Below, piece by piece: positions 40,945-52,248 of a DNA stretch of 64,000 nucleotides. The stretch covers positions 2,224,974 to 2,288,973 of the forward strand of contig CM021313.1 in assembly GCA_010645155.1 (NCBI GenBank), read 5' to 3'. Numbering within the stretch: position 1 is the stretch's first letter; each line of letters opens with the position of its first letter. The DNA comes from Tigriopus japonicus. Its lineage: Eukaryota > Arthropoda > Copepoda > Harpacticoida > Harpacticidae. Below the pieces are notes generated by a model. The model did not search any database and was not told the origin of the DNA. It saw only the letters and a list, made by a program, of their open reading frames with translations. Both the position numbers and the translations under genes were made by a program.

Positions 40945-43458
40945 ATGTTTGGGAAGAAGATCAAGAAGCATCAAAATCCTCCCTATTCGACCTCACAAGA
41001 TCGCGGTGAACCTGATGGGGGCTATGAGGGCGACAACCGAGAGGAACAAGATCGAACACCTCCCAGCAATTCCAATTCGAGCCATGAGGAAGCTAATGGC
41101 CAATCGGATGGCAAGTATAAGCTCACGTTCCATTGCCAGCAAGCCCAAGGGAGTCCGACTGGGATCATCTCCAACTTCGCCAATGTCAAACAGTTGTATG
41201 ATAAAATCGCTATCTGCTATGACATGAAACCCTCCGACGTAAGTATTGAACTAAATACGTAAAGCAAGGAAGCAAGTCAGTAAAGCAGACAGACAGCCGA
41301 TCGTTGCTTGGTTGGTTGGTTGGTTCGTTCCCATGCGTGATTTCGTGTCTTACCACCAGGTGCTCACGCTTCTCGTCTTTCGCAATGATGAAATGAAGGC
41401 AATGATGACGAGCAAAAAAGTCCAAGAAATACCTTTTCGGTTAAGGAAAACCCCTCCCGAATCAGTTAAAGAACAAGTTGTTGGGAAAATGTGGATCACT
41501 CATTCGCTTTGTTCAAGTTGTTTTTGCAAATACTTTCGGGCACTTATCAAGTATTGCCTAAGCGAGATTTTACGAGGGGCTCATTAGTACCCTCAATGCC
41601 TTGAATCTCATACATTTCGCATTCCTATCCGGTCGTTCTGATTCTATTCTTACACACTTGAATACTAGTACGTCATTGTATTGCAACTATTTGTTTTTGA
41701 CGATTGTCCAACCTTGATTAAAGAAAATGGTGCTCTTCAGCCCATTTCTGGAATTGTTTTTTCGGTTGAGGAATTTTGCGAATGGTCTTGCTCGTTCTGT
41801 TATTTTGATAACCGTTCCGGTTGTTTTATAGATCCTATTTTGCACCCTGAATACGCATAAAATCGACATGAAAATGTTACTGGGAAGTCAAATTGGTCTC
41901 GACGATTTCATATTCGCCCATGTTAAAGGTAAGAAAGAGTTCAAGCAAAAACAACGAATATCTGGTCGGCGAGACTAATGAACAAATGATGAGAATCATC
42001 ATATTTATTTGGAATAAACAGTATGTGTCTTTCTTTAACTGAGACTTTGTTTGTGACTAATAAATTGTAATTTTCATCTCATTCTAGTAGTTGATGTGAT
42101 TTGTGAGATTCTGAGCTTAGAATGCATGAAAAAGGAAAAGGAAAGAGCTCCTTTTGGTATTTTTTTACTTTGTTCTGATGACTCCAAGGTCTAATCTAGC
42201 TGAAAACTAAAAAACATAATCTGAAAGCCAAAGACCTTAGCCCTCATTGTGTCATTTCAGCTTCCAGAGTTCCTTAATTTGACCCCAAGTGTCAAGAGAA
42301 AGACGAGCTTTTCGCCTCATTCTTTGTGAAGTTTACACAGATGACGTAAAACTAAATAACTACCTCAAGTCAAATTAAGACGAACATTTCAAGATCGCAG
42401 CTATGTAATTGCTCAGAACGCTTTTGGTTTTGCCTCTCATGCTACTTTCCATAATGAGTGGGGTTGCTTGAAGGCGTTAAAAAGGGAAATCTCGTGTGAC
42501 TTCTAGAGATTTTAAGCAGGAAAGACACTTTGAGCTAGTTTGCAACCATCGGGTTTGCTGTCTTCATTAGTCCCTTTTCTATCACATTTTAGGCCAAAAT
42601 AAAGAGATCCAGTTGGAAAAGACGCAAGATGCTTTAGGACTGACAATCACGGATAATGGTGCCGGCATTGCTTTTATCAAACGCATTAAAGAGGGTAGTG
42701 TAATAAGCAATTGTCCACATATCAAGGTACGTGAGATCCTCCAAGGATCAAAAATATTTCGGGTGTCCCTTTACGGTTGGCTCCAATTGGTTCTCTATGT
42801 TCTATATCATATGTACAGGTCGGTGATCATATTGAGAAGCTAAATGGGGTCGATTTGGTGGGCTGTCGACATTTTGAAGTGGCCAAAGCGTTGAAACAGA
42901 TTCCATTAGGTTCTACATTTACAATCAGACTTGTTGAGCCCCTGTCGTCGTGGGGTAAGTTATGTGCTTATCATTGCATAGTTTTCTTACTGTACATCAT
43001 TTTTGCTAATCCATCTAGCGGACATTGGACCTCGTTCCAATAAAACTGGCTCGAAATCTGTCAAGAATGGTATGAAGACGCTTCGATTCCGAGCAAACGA
43101 ATCCGCAGTGGTTGAAAATGTGGACGCTAAGAAGGTTGCCGCACAAAATAAGATAAACCAATTACTAGAGAACTTTATAGGAATCAACGATGAGCACCTT
43201 GGTAAGCCCTGCTTTACTTGTGTCATAACACAAATCACCTTGAAATCTCGCAGTGATTCCTCACAAGCTATAATCTGATCCCTCCTTCTGGCTTCTCTTG
43301 CAGCTTCTCTAATCTATGATTTGGGAATAACTCAATCAAATACGTTGGACTTTGCTGAAGCCCTCGACGATTCCGATCTCGGAGCCTTTGGCTTCACTGA
43401 CGACTTTATCTTTGAGATGTGGGGTGCAATCACAGATGTGAAATCTGGTCGAGTGTAG
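40945..43458 (+). CDS. PDZ domain-containing protein GIPC
   Basis: Exons 40945-41238, 41832-41928, 42593-42726, 42819-42954, 43019-43201 and 43304-43458 join in frame to 332 residues; human GIPC1 has 333. GIPC is a cytosolic adaptor that binds receptor C-termini through its PDZ domain and couples them to myosin VI on endocytic vesicles. The order matches the family: a polar N-terminus, a GH1 region ([16 protein letters not shown] ... [20 protein letters not shown]), then the PDZ domain ([20 protein letters not shown], where the carboxylate loop reads ALGLTI, through [20 protein letters not shown]). The GH2 myosin VI-binding region ends [18 protein letters not shown]. All junctions are GT-AG and preserve the frame. 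Introns 1 and 3 are about 0.6-0.7 kb and 0.1 kb. Confidence 0.95.
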
Positions 43459-43652
43459 ATTGGCCATCCTCAGAAGTGTTGTTGACCCGTCATAGTCGCA
43501 AACGATGCAAACCCCATAAACAGTCTTTTAAACCAAAGTTGTCAACACAGACCAACTGAACACAACACAGTTCGCTGTCCATCTATGGCCATTTCAAATT
43601 CATGTTCAGCAAATTCAAGTCGTTCCCATGTGCAATTTGAACTCTTTTGTCA

Positions 43653-43658
43653 AATAAA
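43653..43658 (+). promoter_or_regulatory. Polyadenylation signal of GIPC
   Basis: AATAAA 195 nt downstream of the GIPC stop, before the convergent small gene on the minus strand. Confidence 0.6.
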
Positions 43659-43766
43659 GGACAAAAACACTCATGTAGCAATGTATTATTGGGGAAACAT
43701 TTACCCAGTGATAAGTGCGGTCGGAATATTGAGTAGTAAACATATTTATCTTTTTCGCTTGCTTTG

Positions 43767-44206
43767 TTATTTCAATCCATAGATGTATTCGGCTCGTTGA
43801 ATATATTCCTCACGGCTTTGACCTGCAAAACATGGTTTCAATTTATGAGGCCCTGAAGTTCCTCTCCCACAAGCAACGAGTGAATACTTACATCTCATGG
43901 CCCAATTCCATGCATACTTCTTGAAACTCTTTAACTTGAGACACGCTTCTCCTAATGGGCAATTCTTCTTGGTGGCCTCAAATGAGTTGCAAGGTCGCCA
44001 TGGGTAGGACGAATCTGTGAGTTGATTCAAACGATAGCCTGGACATGGACAAAACAAAAACATGTTATTCAAAGCACGAATCAACCACCCAAATAAAACA
44101 AGCCAAAAACAATATAGTGAGGGAGACCACTTCAACACTGACCTTGGCTGACACTGGTCACAGCCATAAGAGCCATCAAAATGGAAAGGATCCACTTGTA
44201 GTCCAT
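43767..44206 (-). CDS. Small secreted four-cysteine protein, uncharacterised
   Basis: Three minus-strand exons, 44143-44206, 43892-44038 and 43767-43822, join in phase 1/phase 1 to an 88-residue protein. Donors are GTCAGT and GTAAGT, and both acceptors end in CAG. The N-terminus MDYKWILSILMALMAVTSVS is a typical signal peptide, with cleavage likely after SVS or SQG. The mature ~66 residues contain four cysteines spaced C-x9-C-x5-C-x16-C, with NCPLGEACLKLKSFKKYAWN at the core. Aromatic and basic residues are frequent, and the tail EEYIQRAEYIYGLK is rich in Tyr and Glu. I do not recognise the family. Two disulfides and secretion suggest a peptide ligand, venom-like or immune peptide, or other secreted factor; none of these is shown. 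It lies convergent to GIPC with 308 nt between stops. Confidence 0.7.
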
Positions 44207-45550
44207 TGTTGATATGTAATTTTTGAACTCGTTGCTGTTTTAAGCCATCCAGGTAAAAACCCTTGTTTGGAAGTTGCTTCAAGGGGCTCTCCTTCAAACC
44301 GAGTGGAGTGCCTTCCTAGGCGTGAGCGTGTGTGAGGAAGCCTGACTGCCTGAATTGAGGACTGAATGGGCCTACTATTATCAAGACTTGCCCTCCCTTC
44401 TTCCATGCACACATCAAACATCCACCTTCACTGCTTGTTTGAATCTGAACTATCGTTCATCCGACTGATTGCGAGTTTTCTGATCGTTTCCACCCTAACA
44501 GATGACGTTCCAATTTTCAGGTTCCCTGAGGGGTGAAACGAGAAATGCCAAATGGAGAATTGCCCCAACGAATATTCAATTTCCTTTTCTTTTTTTATTG
44601 GCGCTAACATTGGGTTAGAGAACCTCTATAGATGTTTTGAATGAACAGTGACAATAAGATTTAGTTTGTGGTAAATATCAATTACGGAAGGGCCCGTTAA
44701 ATGGACTTTTGTTGCTTTTGCACCCTCTTTATGATCGTTATCAGGGAAGGAGTGAGCAAAAGGGTATGTCTGAAACCAAGGTAGATCTGTCGATGCATAG
44801 CTTTCAACGATGCTACATAATTGTCGAAAAGTGAGCCTTTCGCACAAACAGAAAATGGTTTTCAAACATAATTGAAGGTAATTTAGCATGATTTTTTCGG
44901 AATCACCTTGTAAATGACTTGGGATATTTTAAATAGCTTCGGCACTAAAAAAATGTTTGCCAGTGCGTGGGTAGATTTCTCCACAATGGTAAAGCTTAAG
45001 GCTTGAGGTAAAGCTAGCCTTTCATTTGTCACTTGAATTTTATGAGATCCAAAGTTTTCTTAATTTCCAAAGTTTTCTTAATTTCATGGCAATACAATTG
45101 TCCAAAAATCAAATCGGCCAATGACAAAGGAAATTAGAGCCAAATTTACAATCTACTACATTGTTCATTCCATCCACTTAAGTTTTTTCCGCGTAGTCGA
45201 ACTGAGATGAATATGTCGTTCAAAGAAAAACCTTGAGCAAAATCAAAGTCATTCTAATGGTTCAAAACTTGACTTAAAAACACAGAAAATCAACATTTCT
45301 TCAAAATGTAGGTTTAGGTGGAAGCAAACAGGCAGAAATTCATGCCAGATTTCAGACCTAAATGTTGCTTTAACTTAATTCTAAATTAGTAGTTTGTTTT
45401 TAGAATTGAACTTCTCGTCATGTTGCAAATTAACTTCGGTTATGCCACTTCAAAACAAGTATTTATATCAACAATAGTGCTTCAGTCACTGAATTTTACT
45501 AATTGTCACTTCGCTCTTAAGACAAAGTGTCTTAAACAACACTTGATGTA
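44207..45550. other. Intergenic, upstream of the small secreted gene
   Basis: About 1.3 kb, AT-rich beyond ~44.6 kb. The first 200-400 bp probably hold the promoter. There is no supported gene. Confidence 0.4.
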
Positions 45551-45558
45551 ATGAAAAG

Positions 45559-45851
45559 TAGTGATGGACCGAAAGCGCTTTCGGCCGAAATTTCGGTTTC
45601 GGTTTCGGTTATGCCTACCGAAACCGAAAGCAGACAAGCACTATATAAAATGGAGTTTGACAACAAAATCGGAAAAAAATTGGTCCAAAAACCTCTGAAA
45701 TTTAAGTTTTAAGATTTTTCAAAATTTGCGACTACCCAACATCGAACACATTCTAATTTTTAAGGCGGATTTTGCATTTGAACAATTTTGTAAACAGTGA
45801 ACACTGCTTTCGGTTTCGGTTTCGGTTATGAGCCCTTTCGGTCCATCACTA
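45559..45851. mobile_element. hAT-type MITE (TAGTGATGGACCGAAAG ends), 293 bp
   Basis: Terminal repeats TAGTGATGGACCGAAAG and CTTTCGGTCCATCACTA match as inverted copies. A perfect 8-bp duplication ATGAAAAG flanks the element (45551-45558 and 45852-45859). Sub-terminal TTTCGGTTTCGG repeats occur on both sides. A related fragment with CCGAAATTTCGG lies near 62838-62865. Confidence 0.92.
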
Positions 45852-45909
45852 ATGAAAAGTAACTACGTAGCTCATTTTAAAAACATGAGAGACCACCACT
45901 GTTAATCCT

Positions 45910-46153
45910 ATTTTTTTGGATTCTGGGTGCCAGGGTCAAAGGGTTGAACCTCGCACGGCCACCGAAGCCAGCCATCACATCGTCAAAAGTTTTTCCGATA
46001 CTCAATCTAATGTCCGGTATCAGAATGGTTCTCCGTCCGTGGGTGTGGATTAACGTCTAAAAGTTTCTTTGAAGAAGGTCGGGAAGGAGAATCGAACCTG
46101 AGACCTCTCTCTTTATAGGAACCTGTGCTAACCACGACACCACGTCTCCTCCC
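45910..46153 (-). mobile_element. tRNA-derived SINE, copy 1
   Basis: Read on the minus strand it starts GGGAGGAGACGTGGTGTCGT, with an A-box-like GTGGTTAGCACAGG and a B box GGTTCGATTC. It then has a unique body with ACCATTCTGATACCGGACAT and ends in an A-run. It aligns along its length with the plus-strand copy at 49798-50042. The head is tRNA-like but does not fold as a functional tRNA. Confidence 0.85.
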
Positions 46154-46317
46154 TAAATGAATCCCATAATACCCTTGATAAGTAAAATACAATGATACCA
46201 TCAAAATGACTGAAGACGCATATTCCCTATAAAGGGTGTTCATAATGATCAATATGTTAAAAAAGGTTTTCGGGGTTGGATTCAGTTGGTACGTCCGGAA
46301 ATATAGTGGAATCTTCA

Positions 46318-46417
46318 GAGGCCAGTTTTTTAGACGCAAAGATCGATTTCAAGATCGAACTTAGAGTACTTAAGGCCGATCTTGAGATCCATATTTTGCG
46401 TCTAAAAAATTAGCCTC
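46318..46417. mobile_element. 100-bp palindromic MITE, copy A
   Basis: GAGGCCAGTTTTTTAGACGC at the left is answered by GCGTCTAAAAAATTAGCCTC at the right, and AAGATCGAT-type blocks pair nearer the centre. It has the same length and plan as 61455-61554. No target duplication could be fixed. Confidence 0.75.
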
Positions 46418-47865
46418 AGCACTCCAACTATTCTAATGGTTATTGTGGTCATAGTATACCAATGAAATGAATATGGGGGGATTCATAAGAAACGGAACAA
46501 CAAACCATGACCGTAAATTACGAGAATTGGCTAATCTCAAACCAAATGTACAGAGCTCAAAAAGACGCGACAGATCACATTTCTCGAGATGCATGTGTTT
46601 TTATTCCCTTTCTGGCGGAATTTATTTTTGATTTTAGTCAAACTTTGAATGGGAGAAGAAAGTGGAAAACACGAACGCTCTGTTTGAAAAAACAAGATCC
46701 GGGATAAATGTGATGTGGTTTGCTGTTCTGTTTTTTAAACACCTGGCACATTGTTGTCGTGGGAAAAGTTATCGAAGTTTTATCAAATAGTCAAATAATC
46801 GCGAAAGCCCTTAAACGTAAATATATTCTGGGATAACTTAAAAATCAGTACTATTTTCACATGCGCTAATCCAGGCTAATCCAGACAGCATTTTGGAGTT
46901 TACTTGATAAGCAAACCAACCCTTCAGAATGAGTTTAACAATAGCTTGAAAAGAAGGGCACAGTGATTGAGAAATAATTTTAAATCGTTGTGTTTTTGAC
47001 CTTGCTGGCAAAACATGTACATACTGTATATCAGCTGTTTTTAAATTGGGAGCCAGAGCCCCCAAAGGAGGCCCTCAATGATCTTTGAAAATTGCCAAAA
47101 AGGGTGAACTTGTCAAAATAACATCTTCATAAATTATTTTGAATTTTGACCCCATTCAGCCCTTCTTAACTATGCGCTAAACCAGTAAAACAACGATAGA
47201 TATAGTGGCAAAACCTATATTTAACACATAAGAACAGTTTATGATAGGTACATGGTTTTGGAATATTTGATTGTTCTTACCCCCAGCCTTTGTTGTATTT
47301 TAGCTGAGTGGGGAGAATGTACTTGGGATTTGAAGAGACGAACGCACTTCGATCAATTAGAAGTGGTTTCGTCTGACTCGTCGTTGTTGCGTTGTATCAT
47401 GCGCCAAAACAATTTTATTGTTTTTAAATGCAGGAAACCTATAGTGAAAGTTTTGTGTACCCCAAGAGGAAGTAAGTAGGATGTCAATGCCCTAATCTTA
47501 GCAGTGTCGGTTGTTTCATGTTCCCAAGTATTATACTTGGTATTAGTATTATCCTTGGGACGGAATGTTCCTTTATCTGCCATTGATAGGCCCGCATTTT
47601 TCTATGAAAAGTTGCTTTTATGAACTCAAATTCTTAGATTAAAGGGGCACCGGGGTCTCGAAAAGCGCTAAGGGGGCCTGGCTCAAAAAAAGTTGCAGAA
47701 CCTGTGCTGTATATGAATGCAAAACTCGAAACAGAAGGTTGATTCTCAAGGTTATTGTATTTCCTAATAGGAAACAAACATTTTCTCATTCCAAGTCATT
47801 GAAAGTCTCCATTATTAATCTTGTACCATTTTCAAACCACATGCACATCACTAAAGCCTAGTATT
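46418..47865. other. Intergenic with a possible old hAT element
   Basis: 47032-47713 has ends reading CAGCTGTTTTTAAATTGGGA and, reverse-complemented, CAGCACAGGTTCTGCAAC. Both are followed by GAGCCAG and GCCCCC motifs, as in Charlie-type hAT elements. The target duplication does not match cleanly. There is no gene here. Confidence 0.35.
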
Positions 47866-48909
47866 TTATAGTCTATGAAAATTGCTCAATTTTGTGTTGG
47901 TAAACGTTGTTGTTTGAACTTCTTCAGCCTCCGAGGCTTCAGCGGCTACAATCCAGACCAAGGTCCAAAGACAGAGAAGGATGATTCCAAAACACAACGA
48001 GATCAATCCATAGATCTTTTCTTCCACCCAACAAAGGGTTGTGAACCATTGGTGGGTCCCGAGGCAAAATAGAACCAAAAGACCATAAAAGATCAACCAT
48101 GGAACGAGTAAACACCTTCTCCATTTGGAACCAGAACCGCCAGCAATTAACATAAGATTAATCGCAATGCTACTGATAATGAAACTAGACACAATGGGCT
48201 GAAAAGAAAGTGATTCAATTACGATACATTAATGATCCGACCCAAAAGGTTTACGTCAAGTTACCTTGAAATTGAAGCTGGTGATCTTGGTCATTTGAGC
48301 CAATTTGCGAATGATGACATCGTCCAATTTGGCATAGTATCCCAAGAGCAGAAGGGCGCTTGAGATGGCAAAAATTCCTCCCACGCACTGAACAAAGAAT
48401 CCATTGGATACGCGACAGAATTGAGTGGAACTCTTTTGTTCCTCAAGACTCATCTCATCAAATCGGGCTCGAATAATTGCCCAAGCATAGAGAAACAATG
48501 TCATTAGAAGTAAGAGGCCCAAAGCCACAACATAGTTGATGGTGGAATCGCCAGATATCATTGTTCCAGAAGCGATCGGAGAGACCAAGAGGAACACGAA
48601 AAACCCTAGCATTGCCACCATGTTCAGAGCATAGATGTAAAGCCAAGGCAAAAGCAACCAACGGCTAGCTCCTCCAAAAAGAAGCAAGAGGTTGGACGCC
48701 AGAGAGTATTCAACCAATGAGTCCACCAGGACATCGAGTAACGGCATTTCACATGGTGGAATCCCGAAATGATCATTGAGCAACCCGGTTCGAATGTCCT
48801 CGATGAACACCAAATAGGCCACGAATAACACCAAAGAGATGGTGAAAAATACCAAGCCGATTAAGTTCACCGCTTGTCGGAGTTGAAGGCAACCACAGCA
48901 ATACTTCAT
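47866..48909 (-). CDS. Eight-span membrane protein with an internal four-span duplication (LAPTM4/DUF4728-like)
   Basis: Two minus-strand exons, 48265-48909 and 47866-48198, join in phase 0 to 325 residues. The start ATG gives MKYCCGCLQLRQAV, a cysteine-rich cytosolic lead-in like that of LAPTM4/DUF4728 tetraspan proteins. Hydrophobic spans lie at about 13-35, 63-82, 84-110, 125-147, 170-193, 216-236, 244-262 and 277-301. The second four mirror the first four: FGGASRWLLLPWLYIYAL (78-95) corresponds to AGGSGSKWRRCLLVPWLIFY (234-253). The short C-terminal tail is polar. The likely location is a plasma or endo-lysosomal membrane. Function is unknown and the family link rests on general pattern only. 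Confidence 0.75.
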
Positions 48910-49797
48910 GGTGCACAAGTTGTTTCCAGTTTATCCTTAATTCATTGATAACATTGGCAATCCCACGGTTTCAATACAGAGCGAAAGCCACCACTCCTTC
49001 ATTTTTGTGGAGCTCCAAAAAGAGAGGCCAAACTCGACCGACCAGTGCTACTTCGCCTTGAGCAGCAATGGACTTGACTTGGACGAAAAACATGATATGG
49101 CAACTGCTGCTTTCACTCCATCTTCTCCACTCCAACTCCAGTATTTCCAAGCATATCGCGAGGTTAACCTTCTTCACTGCGAGGTGGAACACCCTCTTCA
49201 AGTTTTGTTGCCGGCTCGTACGTACCTACAAGAGCCCAAGAAGAAGGAAAGGAACGGACAGACCAAACGCTCGATCTCATCAATGGAGCTTTCCCAAGCC
49301 AATGAACCGGATGGACCAAAAGACTCGATGGTAGAGCGATGGGCATGATCTGCAATATGAATTGGTGCAAAAGTATACTCGTGGATCCTTTTGATGTTTC
49401 AAAGAAGAACATAATTACCAAAAAACAGGATTTTCCAACTCCACCATGTCCACTGAGTCGACAATTCGTGCTATTGTTCCAAGCTTGAGGGAGACAAAGA
49501 TCTTGTTGTTGCCTTGTAAGGCAGCCACAGTAAGATACGTTATACCAAGTACAACTTAGCTTTGCCACGATTTACAGAAGACATTCTTACTTAGAATATT
49601 GTCGTTTTTATTTGCACGTCAAACCAAAATACTACTTTGAACACGCATTTCAAATAATCGTGGATAGCATATTGCGGACATTGCGGACCTGGCACTCACC
49701 TCGAAGTTTCAAGGTTACAATTTTCTTCCAACCAGATATTTAAGTGTTTGTTCTTAATAAGAAAAAGCTGGAAGTTTCTAAAGTTTTAATTTTAAAC
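48910..49797. other. Intergenic, upstream of the eight-span gene
   Basis: About 0.9 kb. Moderate-GC DNA to ~49.5 kb includes the promoter side of the eight-span gene. Open frames at 49007-49348 and 49164-49568 lack conserved content and proper starts. Confidence 0.4.
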
Positions 49798-50042
49798 GGG
49801 AGGAGACGTGGCGTCGTGGTTAGCGCAGTTTCCTATAATGAGAGAGGTTCCAGGTTCGATTCTCCTCCCCGACCTATCTCTAGGAACTTTTAGACGCTAA
49901 TTCACACCCACAGACGGAGAACCATTCTGATACCGGACATGAGATTGCTTAATGGAAAAACTTTGGACGATGCGATAGCTGGCTTCGTCGGCCGGGCGAG
50001 GCTCAACCCTCCGACCCTAGCACCAACAATCTAAAAAAAAAC
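49798..50042 (+). mobile_element. tRNA-derived SINE, copy 2
   Basis: Starts GGGAGGAGACGTGGCGTCGT, with an A-box region GTGGTTAGCGCAG and a B box GGTTCGATTC. The body includes ACCATTCTGATACCGGACAT and GGCGAGGCTCAACCCTCCGA, and it ends CAACAATCT plus an A-run. It is the same family as 45910-46153 in opposite orientation. Confidence 0.88.
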
Positions 50043-50373
50043 TGTATGCCATGCTGAAGAACAATTTAGCTTTGATTGAAAGTTCAAGAAAATTGAGAAA
50101 TCGCACTTATATAAAAAGGCTGTGATATTCGTGCTAGTCAACAGTAATAAAAAAATGTTTTCGGGGGCTTCACCCTTCAAAACTACTGTCTTTCATGTGC
50201 ATTCGCGTTATTTCAAAAATTCATGCTTGGGTTGCGTGGTGACATGAATTCATGTTCCGAGGTTAGGCGAGTGCAACATTCTGACTGAGACCAAAATTCA
50301 AAACAAATCACGGAGGCGAAAGAGATATCTCAATTCAACCTTCAGCGTTTCTTATTTTATACACAGTCCAATC

Positions 50374-51731
50374 ATGGAAGTGGTCTGTTGCATTGAGCCC
50401 GCCTTGTTCCACGCTGATTTTCCCGTTGGTATGGAAATCTTGGAACTCTTAGACAAAGTTGAACAATTGTCGGGATTACAAATTTGCCGGGAACCTCAGA
50501 GTTCGCTGCAACCCAAATCTATTGAGATCTATGCAAGAAACACCAATGAGGTAAATTTTACAGATTTTACAGAATTCTGCTTATGGGAATTGTCATCATT
50601 TCGTAAGGTTATTTATTGTTATCAGAAGATTATCTTAATCTTTCTCAAAATTGGCCATGCAAGGGGTCATTTTTAGAATGTAGTGTTGTCTCGATCATCT
50701 TTTATTAAAACCTGAAATTTTACTATTTAATCTAATTCGTGTGAAGTAAAATCTGTTTTTGGTTAGGCGAAAATATGTCCTCATTTAAATGAATCTCTGT
50801 AGTTGTGTCAGGAAATATCAAGATGATTTTTTGTCATTCCATTGTATATTCTCAGATGCTTTACTATTATTACCAATACTAGTTTTAACATGAAATGGCA
50901 CAGAATTTCCCTTCTCCCTAAGCGTCCTCCTCTCCTTATCTTCACTTGTCACCTTGATTGAGATACGTGGGTTTTGGTATATCAACAGGGATTAGATATT
51001 AATCACTGGTTATTAAATTGAGAAATATTGTCATTAAATTGCAACATTTTTCGAAACTTGAATTGGTCTACTTACGAACATTTTGCTTCACAACTAATTT
51101 TATTCTGCTATTCTTCTTGTTTTAGACCAATCTTCCTCCGCAATACCACTTGATGCTATTTCGAACTCTGGAAGAGTCTCAAATCATCTTGGATGAGAGC
51201 AAATTGGAAGCCTGGTATCAATCGGTTCAATCATGTGCTTCAAGAAAAAGCAATAGCTTTAAGAAAATGACTCTTTTCATCCATGATGGTGTTCGAAAAG
51301 CCTCTTCGAATAGCGCACAAAGGTTCGCCCTGGCCAATTTGATCAGTCGAGCGGAGCTCAAATACAACTTTCAAGTATTTACTTGTTCGAAACCCGAGGA
51401 GGAACTCCAAAAAAGTGGAAATTTTGTTCTGTGTTACATTAAGGCTTTATTGAAAAAGCGTGATGCTAACGATGCCGCTTGGACCATGGCGTGTAAGTCT
51501 GTGCGAGTGGACCCGGAGACAAAATGCGGACTAAGGAAGCTTTGGATGAGTCAAGTGATGCAAATATGTCCCCCTCGAGCGAAACAAGCCATTCAAGAAT
51601 TTGAAGATCCGTGTAAAATGAGGGAAAGATATCTCAAGGCACAGTATTCCGACAAGAAGCGAACGTTGACCTTATCGGAGAGGAAATTGCAAAATATTTT
51701 GACCAATACAGATCCTACTGATCTCCTGTAA
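50374..51731 (+). CDS. EME1/MMS4-like XPF-family nuclease partner, short form
   Basis: Exons 50374-50550 and 51126-51731 join in phase 0 to 260 residues. The pattern follows the EME1 ERCC4-like domain and C-terminal helical region. It opens with a strand VVCCIEPALFHADF, then LPPQYHLMLFRTLEESQIIL and MTLFIHDGVRKA. FQVFTCSKPEEELQKSGNFV is followed by a helix, CKSVRVDP, LWMSQVMQICPPRAKQAIQ and a final helical tail. EME1 is the catalytically inactive partner of MUS81 in resolving branched DNA, and the ERKxxxD nuclease motif is indeed not seen here. The protein is much shorter than vertebrate EME1 (about 570) and lacks the N-terminal half; upstream exons could have been missed. I rank EME1 first, with another XPF-family partner as the alternative. 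Confidence 0.6.
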
Positions 51732-52248
51732 ATTAAGCCTAGGACATGTTCAAAAGAAACCAGCAAGGGATCCTGATGCTTGACGCGGTAGATGGCGCTT
51801 TCTTGAGATTGGAAAGCTCTCTTTCTTTCTTTCTTTCTCGCTTACCTTGTTGTTCAGACTTGTGTTCCGTTTCAGTTCCTCTTTTGGTAGGATGGGTCCA
51901 TGGTTGTGGAGGGGGGAGTGATGGTGTGCTCGTCTGGCCTTGTGTTCTTGGTTCTCCGTTGCTCACGACCAGAGATATCGATTATCCATCTGGCCCTAGC
52001 CGAATGCAACCATTGGGAATGGCCCAACCAGATGATGGTGAAAGGGCGTAGTAGGAATTATTCGAGTAGCAACTAGCAACACAATTTCAGGCCTGTTTGT
52101 GTTTTCGTGGTACGAGACTCGTTAATCCCCTCGCTGATGGGTAATTGAATAACCCTGTCTTTGTAGATACGAGAAATGTGTTGTGATTCCCGTGATGGCC
52201 TTCTCTGTGTCTTTTCACTTCTGATCCGATTCACACGGAGCATCCCAG
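51732..52248 (+). promoter_or_regulatory. Short intergenic region between EME1-like and SCHIP1 genes
   Basis: About 0.5 kb without a gene. It should hold the EME1-like 3' end and the SCHIP1 promoter/5' UTR. A (CTTT)n stretch lies at ~51820-51840. There is no canonical AATAAA. Confidence 0.4.

Noticed and set aside
49007..49348. 113-codon plus-strand frame near the eight-span gene
   Set aside because: Starts at GTG, overlaps the likely promoter side of the minus-strand gene and shows no motifs.
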